From assembly GCF_013184805.1 (NCBI RefSeq), contig NZ_JAATNG010000002.1, forward strand, positions 1-64,000: 64,000 bases of DNA. Reading direction: 5' to 3'. The position numbers were made by a program, and so were the translations under genes. This document shows positions 26,370 through 36,420 of this stretch, in pieces. The notes below the pieces were generated by a model that saw only the letters and a list, made by a program, of their open reading frames with translations, was not told the origin of the DNA and made no database searches. Each line of letters starts with the position of its first letter. Within the stretch, counting starts at the first letter, position 1. This stretch comes from Pseudoruegeria sp. HB172150. GTDB lineage: Bacteria > Pseudomonadota > Alphaproteobacteria > Rhodobacterales > Rhodobacteraceae.

Positions 26370-28352
26370 ATGCGTTGGGTTCTCAGGATTGCGCTGGTTC
26401 TCGTGGCGCTGGTGATTGTGCTTGGCGTCGGCTTGCTGCTGTTGCCGGCCGACCGCATCGCGCGAATCGCGACCGACCAGTTCGAGGTGGCGACGGGCCG
26501 CCAGATGACCGTCGAAGGGCCGGTGCGGCCGACGCTGTGGCCGACGCTGGGCATCTCAACCGGCCCGGTTACAATCGCCAATGCTGAATGGTCACAGCAG
26601 GGCCCGATGTTGACAGCGGAAAGCCTAAACGTCGGGGTCGATCCGATGGCGCTGATCCGCGGCGACGTGCGGATTACCGGAGTCGACGTGCAGGGCCCGC
26701 GGGTTCAGCTGGAGATCGCCGCGGACGGGCGCGCGAACTGGGACATGCGGGCGGCCGCGGCGGACGTGGTGGCTGCCGCGACAAGCGACGCGGGGGAAGG
26801 CGGCCCGGTGGCCTCGTCCACCACGCTGCCTGCCTTCTCGCTGGATGAGGCGCGGCTGAGTGCCGGCAATCTCGTTTACCTCGACAACCGCTCCGGCCAG
26901 CGTTTCGAGCTGTCGGAGATCGACGTAAACCTGCGGCTGCCGGATTTCAACGGATTGGCGGAACTGGACCTTTCCGCCGTCACGCAGGGGCAGCGACTTT
27001 CGGTGACGGGCGCAGTCGACGGGTTCTCCGCCTTTCTCGGCAGCGGCGCCGTGCCGGTGACCCTGACAGCGGGGATAGGCGATGCTAGCCTAAGCTTCGA
27101 TGGCCGCGCCGGGCTGGCGCCGATGGCTATAGGCGGCCAGGTTTCGGCCGATTTCCCGGATATCGCCACGGTGTTTCGTGCCGCCAACATGGCGGCGCCG
27201 AACATCCCGCGCGGGCTTGGGCGTTCCGCAAAGATCGACGGCGAGGTGACAGTGACCGAGGACAGCCGTGCAACGCTTCGCAACGCCTCGGTTCAGCTTG
27301 ACCAGAACATCATGCGTACAGCGATGGACGTGGCCCTGCGCGGCGAGCGTCCGAGGATCACAGCACAAATCACCGCAGGCGCGCTGGATCTGTCGGGCCT
27401 GACCGCGGATGAGGCGGCTGGAGGCACCGAGAGTGCGGCGGGCTGGTCCAGAACCCCGATCGATGTCAGCGCGCTGCAGGCCGCGGATGCCGAGATCGCG
27501 CTGACCGCCGACAGCATCGACCTTGGCGACGCGCAGCTGGGCCGTACCAACCTGCTGACCAGGCTCGAATCGGGACGGATGGTGACCGAGATCCGCGAGT
27601 TGGCAGCCTATGGTGGCCAGTTCGCCGGAAATGCCGTAGTGAACAGCCGTGGCGGACTGTCGACCCGGGTGGACCTCAAGGGCACCGACGTGGCCCTGCA
27701 GCCACTGCTGACGCAATTCGCGGGATATGATCGGTTGCTGACGACAGGGGACGTTTCAGTGAACATGCTGGGCGTTGGCAATGACATGCACACGCTGATG
27801 AACAGCCTCGAAGGTCAGGGCTCGGTCAGCTTTGGAAAGGGCGAGCTGCGCGGCCTCGACCTTGTCGGGATGCTGCGCACGCTCGACACCTCTTATGTCG
27901 GTGCCGGGCAGAAGACGATCTTCGACAGCATTTCTGCAAGCTTCAACGTGAAGAACGGGGTGCTGCGGAACGACGACCTGGCCTTCAAGGCGCCACTGGT
28001 CACGGCGACGGGCAAGGGTTCCGTCGGGATCGGGGCGCAGACCCTCGACTATCGCCTGTTCCCGGTGCTGCTGGAAAGCGCCGGCGGCGGGCTCAAGGTG
28101 CCGCTGAACATCACCGGCACCTGGGCGAACCCGCGGTTCCAGCTCGACCTGGACGAACTGGTGAAACAGCAATACGGCGACGAGATCGAGGAACTGAAGG
28201 GTCAGGCCGAAGACGCGGTGACCAAGCGTATCAACGAAGAACTCGGCACCGATCTGAAGACGCTCGACGGTGTCGAGGATGTACTGAAGAAAGAGCTGAA
28301 GAACCGCGGCGCAGGCGGGCTGCTCGACCTGCTGGGCGGAAAGCGCCCCTGA
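26370..28352 (+). CDS. AsmA family inner membrane protein
   Basis: The 660-residue protein has one N-terminal membrane anchor (VLRIALVLVALVIVLGVGLL). AsmA-type periplasmic repeats follow, with VEGPVRPTLWPTLGISTGPV near the start and the C-terminal AsmA_2 block (GEGQ-like LEGQGSVSFGKGELRGLDLV). AsmA-like proteins are thought to form grooves for phospholipid transport to the outer membrane. The ATG at 26370 follows AGTTGCAGG. The gene ends 26 bases before the DHFR-like gene. Confidence 0.85.
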   Translation: MRWVLRIALVLVALVIVLGVGLLLLPADRIARIATDQFEVATGRQMTVEGPVRPTLWPTLGISTGPVTIANAEWSQQGPMLTAESLNVGVDPMALIRGDVRITGVDVQGPRVQLEIAADGRANWDMRAAAADVVAAATSDAGEGGPVASSTTLPAFSLDEARLSAGNLVYLDNRSGQRFELSEIDVNLRLPDFNGLAELDLSAVTQGQRLSVTGAVDGFSAFLGSGAVPVTLTAGIGDASLSFDGRAGLAPMAIGGQVSADFPDIATVFRAANMAAPNIPRGLGRSAKIDGEVTVTEDSRATLRNASVQLDQNIMRTAMDVALRGERPRITAQITAGALDLSGLTADEAAGGTESAAGWSRTPIDVSALQAADAEIALTADSIDLGDAQLGRTNLLTRLESGRMVTEIRELAAYGGQFAGNAVVNSRGGLSTRVDLKGTDVALQPLLTQFAGYDRLLTTGDVSVNMLGVGNDMHTLMNSLEGQGSVSFGKGELRGLDLVGMLRTLDTSYVGAGQKTIFDSISASFNVKNGVLRNDDLAFKAPLVTATGKGSVGIGAQTLDYRLFPVLLESAGGGLKVPLNITGTWANPRFQLDLDELVKQQYGDEIEELKGQAEDAVTKRINEELGTDLKTLDGVEDVLKKELKNRGAGGLLDLLGGKRP

Positions 28353-28378
28353 CATTCAACGGGAGGAGTTGGTGACAC

Positions 28379-28909
28379 ATGGCGAAGTTCGTCTTCGGAA
28401 TGAACCTGTCGCTGGACGGCTATGTCGATCACATGAAGTTCGCGCCGGACGCCGAACTGTTTCGTCACTGGATCGAGGCCGTGCGCAGTGCGGCCGGCAG
28501 CCTCTATGGCCGCCACCTTTACGAGATCATGCGCTATTGGGATGATGATGACCCCGGCTGGGGCGAGGAGGAACGCGAATTTGCGAACGCTTGGCGGAAT
28601 CAACCGAAATGGGTCGTGTCGCGATCATTGGCGTCGGTCGGACCGAACGCCAGGCTCATCTCTGATGACATTGAAGCGACAATACGAAGGTTGAAGGAAG
28701 AGCAGAACGGGGAGATCGACGTTGGGGGACCAGTCCTGGCGCATAGCCTGGGAGAACTAGGCCTGATCGACGAGTACCGGCTGTATTTCCACCCCGTCGT
28801 GCTAGGAGACGGCGCGCCGTTCTTCGCGGGTTCCCTGCCGCCGCTGCGTTTTGTCGCCAGTGACCGGGTCGGCGGAGAGGCGATCAGACTGACTTACCTA
28901 CCGGTGTAA
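28379..28909 (+). CDS. Dihydrofolate reductase family protein (RibD C-domain type)
   Basis: This 176-residue protein begins AKFVFGMNLSLDGYVDH and has LYGRHLYEIMRYW and GEIDVGGPVLAHSLGELGLIDEYRL, typical of the RibD C-terminal/DHFR-like proteins. Most such stand-alone proteins are predicted NADPH reductases of unknown substrate, distinct from the folate enzyme FolA. It may be cotranscribed with the AsmA gene; GGGAGGAG precedes the ATG. Confidence 0.85.
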   Translation: MAKFVFGMNLSLDGYVDHMKFAPDAELFRHWIEAVRSAAGSLYGRHLYEIMRYWDDDDPGWGEEEREFANAWRNQPKWVVSRSLASVGPNARLISDDIEATIRRLKEEQNGEIDVGGPVLAHSLGELGLIDEYRLYFHPVVLGDGAPFFAGSLPPLRFVASDRVGGEAIRLTYLPV

Positions 28910-29102
28910 AGCACGCGAGCGCTTTCAGGACAGGCAGGATCACGTTGCGTGACCGGGCGGGTCACGACGGTAGCGCTGCGGAGTCGGCTGTCACTTTTTG
29001 GAAAATGGGCGATCATTTCAGTTTCGATACACGCGCAGCTTGTTATGAGCTGTGGCTACCAGTAGCTTCTCGGCGCGAGGCGGCATTCAGAGAGGCGAGC
29101 GA

Positions 29103-29591
29103 ATGACATGTTTCCAGACAAAATGGATCGCGGTCGCGATTTCAGTTGGCGTTGGAACGATTTCGGCGTCTGGCGCATCGGCGCAGGACGTCCCCGATAT
29201 TGTCGGGTCCTGGCAATGCACGAGCGACGGCGTGTCGGCCTATCACGGGTTCCAGCCGGGCGGCGAATGGCAACATCAGATGGTGATCACGGAGCAGCGC
29301 GCCCTGATGTTCAGGGGCTACATCCAGTTCGATTTAGACCGGCTGATTCATAGCGACTCACATATCAACATCGAAGGTCACGAAGTTGTCGACGACCAAG
29401 ACAGCAAGGTTACGATCCGGGAGGATTTCGTCGGGACATTCGGATGGGATAACGCTTTTACCATCGTCGATCATGGCGATCTGGGCGTGCGCGAAGGCAG
29501 TATTCACAACAAGGATACGCTACGACAGGTGTTCCGGCGACCGGGCGACGCACCTATTGCATCTCGCGAGGTTTGCACGCGGCTGAAATAG
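29103..29591 (+). CDS. Secreted protein of unknown function
   Basis: I do not recognise this 162-residue protein. It has a signal peptide (WIAVAISVGVGTISASGASA, cut near residue 27). The mature part begins DVPDIVGSWQCTSDGV, a start often seen in lipocalin-like or beta-barrel domains. Two cysteines, one in WQCTS and one in EVCTRLK near the C-terminus, may form a disulfide. An AT-richer 190-base gap lies before it. Base composition is a little lower in GC than in its neighbours. Confidence 0.6.
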   Translation: MTCFQTKWIAVAISVGVGTISASGASAQDVPDIVGSWQCTSDGVSAYHGFQPGGEWQHQMVITEQRALMFRGYIQFDLDRLIHSDSHINIEGHEVVDDQDSKVTIREDFVGTFGWDNAFTIVDHGDLGVREGSIHNKDTLRQVFRRPGDAPIASREVCTRLK

Positions 29592-29639
29592 CCGCGTTGC
29601 TGTCACGTATCGTCACTCCGGCAATGACCGGAAGGCGCC

Positions 29640-30203
29640 TCAGCGGCGGCGATCGCGGCGCGAACTCATCGGCTGGAAGGCAACGCCCACATGTGCTTCA
29701 CAGTAAGGCTTGCCGGGCTGAACAGCTAGGCCGCAGAACCAGAAGTCATCCGTCGCTGGGTCGCCGATGGGCCATTTACATGTTCGCTCGGTCAGCTCCA
29801 TCAGGCTGATCCGCTTCGCTTTTTTCTCCACCTCACGGACGGAGGCCAGCGCCTCGGGGCTGATCTCGTTCGCGGACGGCTGCGGCGGCAGCGGCTGTCC
29901 GGCGGGGATGATCTGTTTTCGGGCAACAGGCGCGGCGGCGGCCGGGGCTGGGGTTGGCTCCGGCGCTGGTTCCGGCTTTGGCGCTGGCGTCGCGGCTTCC
30001 GGTTTCGGTGAGGGCTTTTCGGCCTCGGCGGGCTTTCCAGCCGGAGCCGGGCCGCCGGCCCGGTTTGACAGGCCCAGCCGATGCACCTTGCCGATCACCG
30101 CATTGCGGGTCACCCCGCCCAGTTCCTTGGCGATCTGGCTGGCGGACTGGCCCTCGCTCCACATCTTCTTCAAGAGCTCGACACGCTCGTCGGTCCAGGA
30201 CAT
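29640..30203 (-). CDS. gcrA: Cell-cycle regulator GcrA
   Basis: The 187-residue protein starts SWTDERVELLKKMWSEGQSA followed by KELGGVTRNAVIGKVHRLGL, the conserved DNA-binding head of GcrA. In Caulobacter GcrA binds sigma-70 and methylated GANTC promoters to turn on cell-cycle genes. The middle is a long Pro/Ala/Lys linker (about 55-105), and the end has the conserved CKWPIGDPATDDFWFCG, with cysteines, and the CEAHVGVAFQP block. The start at 30203 was chosen because the family begins MSWTDERV; ten codons upstream are not conserved. Confidence 0.93.
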   Translation of the reverse strand: MSWTDERVELLKKMWSEGQSASQIAKELGGVTRNAVIGKVHRLGLSNRAGGPAPAGKPAEAEKPSPKPEAATPAPKPEPAPEPTPAPAAAAPVARKQIIPAGQPLPPQPSANEISPEALASVREVEKKAKRISLMELTERTCKWPIGDPATDDFWFCGLAVQPGKPYCEAHVGVAFQPMSSRRDRRR

Positions 30204-30282
30204 CTCGGTTTCCTTGTTATCCGGATCGGCCACGGCCTTCCGCGCCTTGCGCGGCGGCCAGCAAGCCGGTCCCTGAATTGGG

Positions 30283-31242
30283 TCAGTCCTCTATACTAGT
30301 CACGGATGGCGCAGACGCAAGCGGGCCAGCCGATTCGGCGTCATTCGCCGCAGCCGCGTTGTCGCTCCGCCGCATAGCCTCGCGCCACGCCAGAAGCGCC
30401 GCGCCGGCGACGATCACCGCCGCGCCCAGGATCGACACGGTATCCGGCAGCACACCGAAAAACATCAGGTCGTACAGCGCCGCAAAAACCAGCGTGCCGT
30501 AAGAGAACGGCGCCACCAGGCTCGCCTCCGCCCGGGCCATCGCGTTGACGAAGCAGACCTGCGCCGACAGCATGATGACCCCGATCCCCGCCAGCGCCGC
30601 CCATTGCGCCGCCGTCGGCGCCTGCCAGACCGGCAGCATGGCCAGTGTCGCGACGCTGACGCCGATGGTGTTGTTGACCAGTAGAATCTGCCGCCACGGC
30701 TCGCGCCCCGACAGCCGCTTGATGAAGATCATCTCGATCCCCATCGCCACTGCCGCCGCCAGCGCCAGCATCGCCGCTGGCTGGAAACTCTCCGGCCCTG
30801 GCCGTAGCAGGATGACCATGCCGACCAGCGCTATCCCCGCCGCGCCCCAGCGCACCCGCCCCACGGTCTCGCCTAGGATCGGGATCGCCAGCAGCATCGC
30901 GAAGACCGGGCTGAGAAAGCTGATCGCGGTCGCATCGCTCAGCGGGATATAGGCCACGGATGCGAACGTCAGGCTGACCCCGCCCCAGCCGCAGAAGGAG
31001 CGGCCGAAATGTAGGGTCCAGGCCGGATGCCGAATGGGTTCGCCTCGTTGCGCAAAGATCGCCGAAATTGCGACGAAGGCAAACAGGAACCGCCCCCAGC
31101 TGACCTGCAGCGGATGGAGCGGCGGCCCGAACACGCCGGTGCCGATCGCCTTCGCCAACAGCGTCGTTCCGGCGAGGAACACCGTGAAGATCACCATCAG
31201 CCCGACGGCCATGCGGTTGTTCTGGGGCACCGGCTGGAACAT
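30283..31242 (-). CDS. DMT-superfamily (EamA) transporter
   Basis: This 319-residue protein has about ten membrane helices in two EamA repeats. They begin with VGLMVIFTVFLAGTTLLAKA and, in the second half, with LAGIGVIMLSAQVCFVNAMA. EamA proteins export metabolites or drugs; the substrate cannot be predicted. The start at 31242 (MFQPVPQNNRMAVG) drops an unlikely 25-residue upstream stretch. The C-terminus is cytoplasmic and Ala/Ser-rich. Confidence 0.82.
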   Translation of the reverse strand: MFQPVPQNNRMAVGLMVIFTVFLAGTTLLAKAIGTGVFGPPLHPLQVSWGRFLFAFVAISAIFAQRGEPIRHPAWTLHFGRSFCGWGGVSLTFASVAYIPLSDATAISFLSPVFAMLLAIPILGETVGRVRWGAAGIALVGMVILLRPGPESFQPAAMLALAAAVAMGIEMIFIKRLSGREPWRQILLVNNTIGVSVATLAMLPVWQAPTAAQWAALAGIGVIMLSAQVCFVNAMARAEASLVAPFSYGTLVFAALYDLMFFGVLPDTVSILGAAVIVAGAALLAWREAMRRSDNAAAANDAESAGPLASAPSVTSIED

Positions 31243-31497
31243 GTCCGCCGCTATGCGGCGCGTTGCATCCGGGCGCAATAGGTAACATGGCGCTGTATTC
31301 CCGCTTCCCTTCCGCAACGTTCCGCGCTAAGAGCCAGCCCCATGATCGCACGCGCCCATCTCCGAGACACGCGACGCCGAGCCTGAGGCTCCGGCAACCG
31401 ATCCCCCGTGGGCATTCCGCCCGCATCCCTCATCGACATTGACAGGCTTCCGCCGATCCGGCACTTCAATAGCCTCTTTCCGCAAAGGACATGCGCC

Positions 31498-32682
31498 ATG
31501 ATCCCGTCCGTTCTGCCGACCTATAACCGGGCCCCCCTTTCCTTCGTGAAGGGCGAGGGCAGCTGGCTGATCGCCGAGGATGGACGCCGATATCTCGACC
31601 TCTGCGCCGGGATCGCGACCGATGTTCTTGGCCACGCCAACCCCGACCTCGTGGCGGCGCTGACCGAGCAGGCCAACGCGCTCTGGCACGTGTCGAACCT
31701 CTACACCATTCCGCAACAGCAGAAGCTGGCAGACGCGCTGGTCGAGGCGACCTTCGCCGACACCGTCTTCTTCACCAATTCCGGCACCGAGGCCTGCGAA
31801 CTGGCGGTGAAGATGGCGCGCAAGCATTTCTACGAGGCGGGCCAGCCCGAAAAGACCGGCATCATCACATTTGCCGGTGCCTTCCACGGCCGCTCCTCCG
31901 CCGGCATCGCCGCCTCCGGCGGCGACAAGATGGTCAAAGGCTTCGGCCCGCTTCTGCCCGGCTTCACCCAGGTTCCCTGGGCCGATTTCGACGCGATGAA
32001 GGCTGCGGTGAACGAAACCACCGCCGCCATCCTCGTCGAACCCATTGCAGGAGAGGGCGGCATCAAGCCGCTGTCCGACCAGCAGCTGAAGGATCTGCGT
32101 GCCTTCTGCGACGAGAACGGCCTGCTGCTGATCCTCGATGAGGTGCAATGCGGCATGGGTCGGACCGGCCGCCTCTTCGCCCATGAATGGGCCGGCATCG
32201 CGCCGGATATCATGATGGTCGCCAAGGGCATCGGTGGTGGTTTCCCGCTGGGCGCCGTGCTTGCCACCGAAGCTGCCGCTTCGGGCATGACCGCCGGCAC
32301 GCATGGTTCCACCTATGGCGGCAACCCGCTGGGCTGCGCCGTCGGCCTGAAGGTGGTCGAGATCGTGTCCGATCCCGCCTTCCTCGCCGAGGTGAACCGC
32401 AAGGCGGGCCTGTTGCGGCAGAAGCTCGAGGGCCTCGTCGCCGATCACCCGGACGTCTTCACCGAGGTGCGCGGCAACGGCCTTATGCTTGGCCTGGTCT
32501 GCAAACCCGCCAATACCGATGTGGTGAAGGCGGGTTACGACGCCGGGATGCTGATGGCGCCCGCCGCCGAAAACGTGATCCGCCTGCTGCCCGCGCTGAA
32601 CATCGGCGACGCGGAGATCGCGGAAACTGTCGCGCTTCTCGACCGCACTGCTTCCGTCATCGAAGCGAAAGAACCCGCCTGA
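31498..32682 (+). CDS. argD: Acetylornithine aminotransferase
   Basis: The 394-residue PLP enzyme converts N-acetylglutamate semialdehyde to N-acetylornithine in arginine synthesis. Many versions also serve in lysine synthesis. The substrate-binding block [12 protein letters not shown] is at 213-224, and the PLP lysine is Lys243 in [21 protein letters not shown] (94-101) binds phosphate. argF follows after 79 bases that hold a GC hairpin, so the two form an arginine pair. The start at 31498 gives the family-like [16 protein letters not shown]. Confidence 0.93.
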   Translation: MIPSVLPTYNRAPLSFVKGEGSWLIAEDGRRYLDLCAGIATDVLGHANPDLVAALTEQANALWHVSNLYTIPQQQKLADALVEATFADTVFFTNSGTEACELAVKMARKHFYEAGQPEKTGIITFAGAFHGRSSAGIAASGGDKMVKGFGPLLPGFTQVPWADFDAMKAAVNETTAAILVEPIAGEGGIKPLSDQQLKDLRAFCDENGLLLILDEVQCGMGRTGRLFAHEWAGIAPDIMMVAKGIGGGFPLGAVLATEAAASGMTAGTHGSTYGGNPLGCAVGLKVVEIVSDPAFLAEVNRKAGLLRQKLEGLVADHPDVFTEVRGNGLMLGLVCKPANTDVVKAGYDAGMLMAPAAENVIRLLPALNIGDAEIAETVALLDRTASVIEAKEPA

Positions 32683-32684
32683 TC

Positions 32685-32734
32685 TTTCTTCTGGCTTAAA
32701 ATATCCCGGGGAGCGCGAGGGGCTGGCCCCTCGC
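32685..32734 (+). repeat. Intergenic CTTCTGGC..AATATCC hairpin repeat, copy A
   Basis: TTTCTTCTGGCTTAAAATAT, then CCCGGGG, then a 9-bp hairpin GCGAGGGGC/GCCCCTCGC (32715-32723, 32726-32734). The core and the GC hairpin behind it recur at 42994-43044, 45871-45918 and 63393-63451 (reverse). Between argD and argF it may also weaken read-through. Confidence 0.7.
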
Positions 32735-32761
32735 ATCCGCCGCCGACAAAAGCGATTCCGA

Positions 32762-33688
32762 ATGACCCACTTCCTCGATATCCACAAAACCGACCCCGAC
32801 GCACTCCGGTCGATCATCGACAATGCACAGGCGATGAAGGCCGCGCGGAACGGCCGCCCGAAAGGCACGCCCGACGACGAACAACCGCTCGCGGGCCGCA
32901 TGGTCGCGCTGATCTTCGAGAAACCGTCGACCCGCACACGCATCTCCTTCGATGTGGGCGTGCGCCAGATGGGTGGCGAGACGATGGTGCTCTCGGGCGC
33001 TGACATGCAGCTGGGTCATGGCGAGACCATCGCCGACACCGCCCGCGTGCTAAGCCGGTACGTCGACTTGATCATGATCCGGACCTTTGAAGAGGCGACG
33101 CTGCTAGAGATGGCCGAACACGCAGATGTGCCGGTGATCAACGGGCTCACGAACCGTACGCATCCCTGCCAGATCATGGCCGACGTGATGACTTTCGAGG
33201 AGCATCGCGGCCCCATTACCGGGAAAAAGGTCGTCTGGTCCGGCGACGGCAACAACGTCTTCGCCAGCTTTGCCCATGCCGCCGGGCAGTTCGGGTTTGA
33301 CCTGACCTTCACCGGGCCCGAAACGTTGGATCCGGAACCGGCATGGTTCGATTTCTGCGCCGCCAAGGGCCACCCGCTCACCGTTCAGCGTAACCCGGAA
33401 AAGGCAGTTGAAGGCGCCGACCTTGTCGTCACCGACACCTGGGTCTCGATGCACGATCCTCAATCCGCCCGTGAACGCCGCCACAACCAGCTGCGCCCCT
33501 ACCAGGTTAACGAAGAGCTGATGCGCCACGCCAGGCCCGACGCGCTGTTCATGCACTGCCTGCCCGCCCACCGCGACGACGAGGCGACCAGCGCGGTGAT
33601 GGACGGCCCGCATTCGGTGATATTCGACGAGGCGGAAAACCGGCTTCACGCGCAAAAGGCGATCATGCGGCATTGCCTCGGTGTCTGA
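32762..33688 (+). CDS. argF: Ornithine carbamoyltransferase
   Basis: The 308-residue enzyme makes citrulline from ornithine and carbamoyl phosphate. The carbamoyl phosphate site STRTR is at 56-60, HPCQ at 134-137, and the ornithine/catalytic loop HCLPAHR at 265-271. These motifs mark the ornithine rather than the aspartate enzyme. It lies downstream of argD, in line with arginine biosynthesis, not the catabolic enzyme. Confidence 0.95.
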   Translation: MTHFLDIHKTDPDALRSIIDNAQAMKAARNGRPKGTPDDEQPLAGRMVALIFEKPSTRTRISFDVGVRQMGGETMVLSGADMQLGHGETIADTARVLSRYVDLIMIRTFEEATLLEMAEHADVPVINGLTNRTHPCQIMADVMTFEEHRGPITGKKVVWSGDGNNVFASFAHAAGQFGFDLTFTGPETLDPEPAWFDFCAAKGHPLTVQRNPEKAVEGADLVVTDTWVSMHDPQSARERRHNQLRPYQVNEELMRHARPDALFMHCLPAHRDDEATSAVMDGPHSVIFDEAENRLHAQKAIMRHCLGV

Positions 33689-33757
33689 CGCAGCGCCGAG
33701 CTTCTTGCCCGGTTCGGCATTTCCGCGTCTATTTCTGCGATAGCAGATGAGGGAACG

Positions 33758-34465
33758 GTGACAGTGGCGAAAGAGACGAGCCCGAAAGCGAAGGCGCAGA
33801 ACCTGACCGAACTCGCGGATGTCTACGGCTCGGATAAGGGCTCAACCAAGCATCGTTATACCGAACTATACCACATGCTTTTCCTGCCCTATCGGAACAG
33901 GTCCATCGATTTCCTGGAAATGGGGCTGCAGATCGGTGGCCCGTAGCACGGCAAGAGTGAGGACCGGGAAACGACCGACCTGCCGTCCGTGCGGATGTGG
34001 CTGGAGTTCTTTCCGAAGGCGCATATCCACGGGCTCGACGTGTCTGACTTCGGCTGGTTCACGCATGATCGGTTCACGTTCCATCGCTGCGATATGAACG
34101 AGCGGGAGAATATCGCCAGCGCGGCGGCTGATATGCCAAACTTCGACATCATCATCGATGATGCGAGCCACGCGAGCCACCACCAGCAGAATGCGTTCCT
34201 GGAGCTATTCCCGCCGCTGAAATCAGGTGGGCTTTACATTATTGAGGATCTGCGCTGGCAGCCCGAGACCTACGAGCTACCCGACATTACCAAGACTGCG
34301 GTTCTGTTCCGCGGTTTTTCGGAGACCCGCAGCCTTCACCACTCGGACCCTGTCTTCGAGGAAGCATTCACCGCGCTTGCGCCAGAGATCTCCGGTTGCT
34401 TTGTGTTTCAGGCCGGGTATGACCGCAAGAGGCGCGACCAGGTGGCCGTTGTTCATAAGCGATGA
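33758..34465 (+). pseudogene. SAM-dependent methyltransferase gene with in-frame amber codon
   Basis: The frame opens at GTG 33758 (a second GTG is at 33764) and is broken by TAG at 33944-33946. It then continues in the same frame to 34465 with no shift. Before the stop it reads IDFLEMGLQIGGP; after it, HGKSEDRETTDLPSVRMWLE, FDIIIDDASHASHHQ and GGLYIIEDLRWQPETY. These are blocks of one class I methyltransferase of a type often linked to polysaccharides. The TAG falls where relatives seem to have Glu (GAG to TAG is one change). It is a fresh pseudogene, a read-through gene or a sequence error. Confidence 0.75.
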
Positions 34466-34549
34466 GGCGGTTCCGGCCACGGCCCGCGTCTTTCGCTTGT
34501 CTCTGCCGTCGCCGCGCTTAGGTTAGAACCGGCATCAACGGAGGACGGC

Positions 34550-35962
34550 ATGGCAGAGGCACGGATCGGGCTTGTAGGTCTGGGGGTTATGGGCGCGAAC
34601 CTGGCGCTCAATATCGCCGAAAAGGGGTTTCCCGTCGCCGTTCACAACCGGACCACCAGCGTGATCGACTCGTTCATTGCGGATGCGGGCCCTCTGGCCG
34701 ACAACCTCGTCGGCGCCGAAAGCTATGCGGACATGGCCGCCGCCCTTACGCCGCCCCGCGCGGTCATCATTATGGTCAAGGCCGGTGGCCCGGTCGATGC
34801 GGTGATCGAGGACCTGAAACCGCATCTCGACAAGGGCGACATCATCATCGACGCCGGCAATGCCGATTTCAACGACACCCGCCGCCGCGAGGCCGCGTTG
34901 CGCGCGGAAGGCTTCCGCTTTGTCGGCATGGGCGTGTCCGGCGGCGAGGAGGGCGCGCGGCATGGGCCCTCGATCATGGTCGGCGGTGCCGAGGAGGCCT
35001 ATTCGGCAATCAGCGAGATCGTCGAGGCCATCGCCGCCCGGTATCAGGACAGCCCCTGTGCCGCGCATCTCGGCCCCGATGGCGCCGGGCATTTCGTCAA
35101 GACCGTGCATAACGGCATCGAATATGCCGACATGCAGATGATCGCCGAGGTCTACGGTATCTTACGCATGGGCGACGGCCGTAGCCCTGAGTCCATCGGC
35201 GAGCTTTTCGCCGACTGGAACCAGGGCCCGCTGCAATCCTATCTGGTGGAAATCACCGCCAAGGTTCTGGCGGCCACCGACCCGGAAACCGGCAAGTCGA
35301 TGGTGGATGTAATCCTCGACAGTGCCGGCCAGAAGGGCACCGGCCGCTGGACCGTGATCGAAGCTTTGAAGTTGGGCCAGTCGCCATCGACCATCGAGGC
35401 CGCCGTCGCCGCCCGCTCGTGGTCCGCCGCAAAGGCCCTGCGTGAGACCGGCGAGACGCTTTTGGCCGCGCATGACGCGAAGGATACCGGCCCCAAGGTG
35501 CTGGACGGCGATCTGGAGCGTGCGCTGCTGGCGGCGCGGATCATCGCCTACGCCCAGGGTTTTGCGCTGCTGTCGGCGGCGTCGGAGGAGTTCGATTGGA
35601 CCCTCGACCTGGCCCGCACCGCCGAGATCTGGCGCGCCGGCTGCATCATCCGCTCGTCGCTGCTCGACGATATCTCCGGCGCCTTTCGGGGCGAACTGCC
35701 CGGCGGCAGCCTGATCCTCGCCCCTGCCTTCGTGCGCATCCTCGGCGACAGCGTCAGCGCCTTGCGACGCGTGGTGGCGCAGTCTTCGGTTGCCGGCCTG
35801 CCGGTGCCGGCGCTCGCCTCGGCGCTTTCCTATTACGACACCATGCGGCTTGGTCGCGGCACAGCCGCGCTGATCCAGGCGCAGCGTGACTTCTTCGGCG
35901 CCCACGGCTTCGGCCGGGTCGACAAGGAAGGCGACGGGTTCCACGGGCCGTGGGGACTTTGA
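34550..35962 (+). CDS. gnd: 6-phosphogluconate dehydrogenase, decarboxylating
   Basis: The 470-residue enzyme oxidises 6-phosphogluconate to ribulose 5-phosphate and CO2 with NADP+. The Rossmann motif GLGVMGANLALNIAEKG is near residues 9-25, and VHNRT suggests the NADP preference. Catalytic blocks GVSGGEEGARHGPSIMVGG and KTVHNGIEYADMQ are intact. The C-terminal ALIQAQRDFFGAHGF closes the family pattern. Its end overlaps the start of the acetyltransferase gene. Confidence 0.95.
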   Translation: MAEARIGLVGLGVMGANLALNIAEKGFPVAVHNRTTSVIDSFIADAGPLADNLVGAESYADMAAALTPPRAVIIMVKAGGPVDAVIEDLKPHLDKGDIIIDAGNADFNDTRRREAALRAEGFRFVGMGVSGGEEGARHGPSIMVGGAEEAYSAISEIVEAIAARYQDSPCAAHLGPDGAGHFVKTVHNGIEYADMQMIAEVYGILRMGDGRSPESIGELFADWNQGPLQSYLVEITAKVLAATDPETGKSMVDVILDSAGQKGTGRWTVIEALKLGQSPSTIEAAVAARSWSAAKALRETGETLLAAHDAKDTGPKVLDGDLERALLAARIIAYAQGFALLSAASEEFDWTLDLARTAEIWRAGCIIRSSLLDDISGAFRGELPGGSLILAPAFVRILGDSVSALRRVVAQSSVAGLPVPALASALSYYDTMRLGRGTAALIQAQRDFFGAHGFGRVDKEGDGFHGPWGL

Positions 35963-36417
35963 CGCCCACGCTCCGGCCTGCGCGGGCGGACGAATTGCCC
36001 GCGCTCTCGGACCATTGCCTGCGGTCGAAGAGCCATTGGGGCTATGACGCGGATTTCCTCGAAGCCTGCCGGGCGGAGCTGACGCTGACGCCGGAAACGC
36101 TGGCGCGTGGTCCGCTGATGGTGGCGGAGATCGATGGCCGCCTCGCCGCCACCGTCCAGCTGATCCCAGACGGCGACGGCGCGGAGTTGGCGAAGCTCTT
36201 TGTCGATCCGGATTTCATTGGCACCGGCTTGGGAAAATACCTGTTCCGCTGGGCCGAGGACGAGGCGCGCCGCCGCAACATCCGCCGCCTGCATTTCAGC
36301 GCCGAACCGCTTGCCGTGCCTTTCTACCGCGCCATGGGCGCGCAGGTTACTGGGGAGGAGCCGTCCGGCTCCATTCCCGGCCGCATGCTGCCGGTGCTGG
36401 AAAAGACCCTCGACTGA
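35959..36417 (+). CDS. GNAT-family N-acetyltransferase
   Basis: This protein of about 152 residues has the GNAT acetyl-CoA block in AELAKLFVDPDFIGTGLGKYLF (pattern V-x-P-x-x-x-G-x-G-x-G/K). The end of the fold, FYRAMGAQVTGEEPS, is also typical. The substrate is not predictable. It begins inside the gnd stop: TTG at 35959 overlaps TGA, and a GTG at 35950 is an alternative, so coupling to gnd is likely. It converges on hrpB with three bases between stops. Confidence 0.82.
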   Translation: MTPTLRPARADELPALSDHCLRSKSHWGYDADFLEACRAELTLTPETLARGPLMVAEIDGRLAATVQLIPDGDGAELAKLFVDPDFIGTGLGKYLFRWAEDEARRRNIRRLHFSAEPLAVPFYRAMGAQVTGEEPSGSIPGRMLPVLEKTLD

Positions 36418-36420
36418 CCT

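Noticed and set aside
31439-31469. Promoter for argD based on TTGACA at 31439
   Set aside because: No acceptable -10 lies at 16-18 bases, and GC-rich sequence follows; the match is not enough to call.
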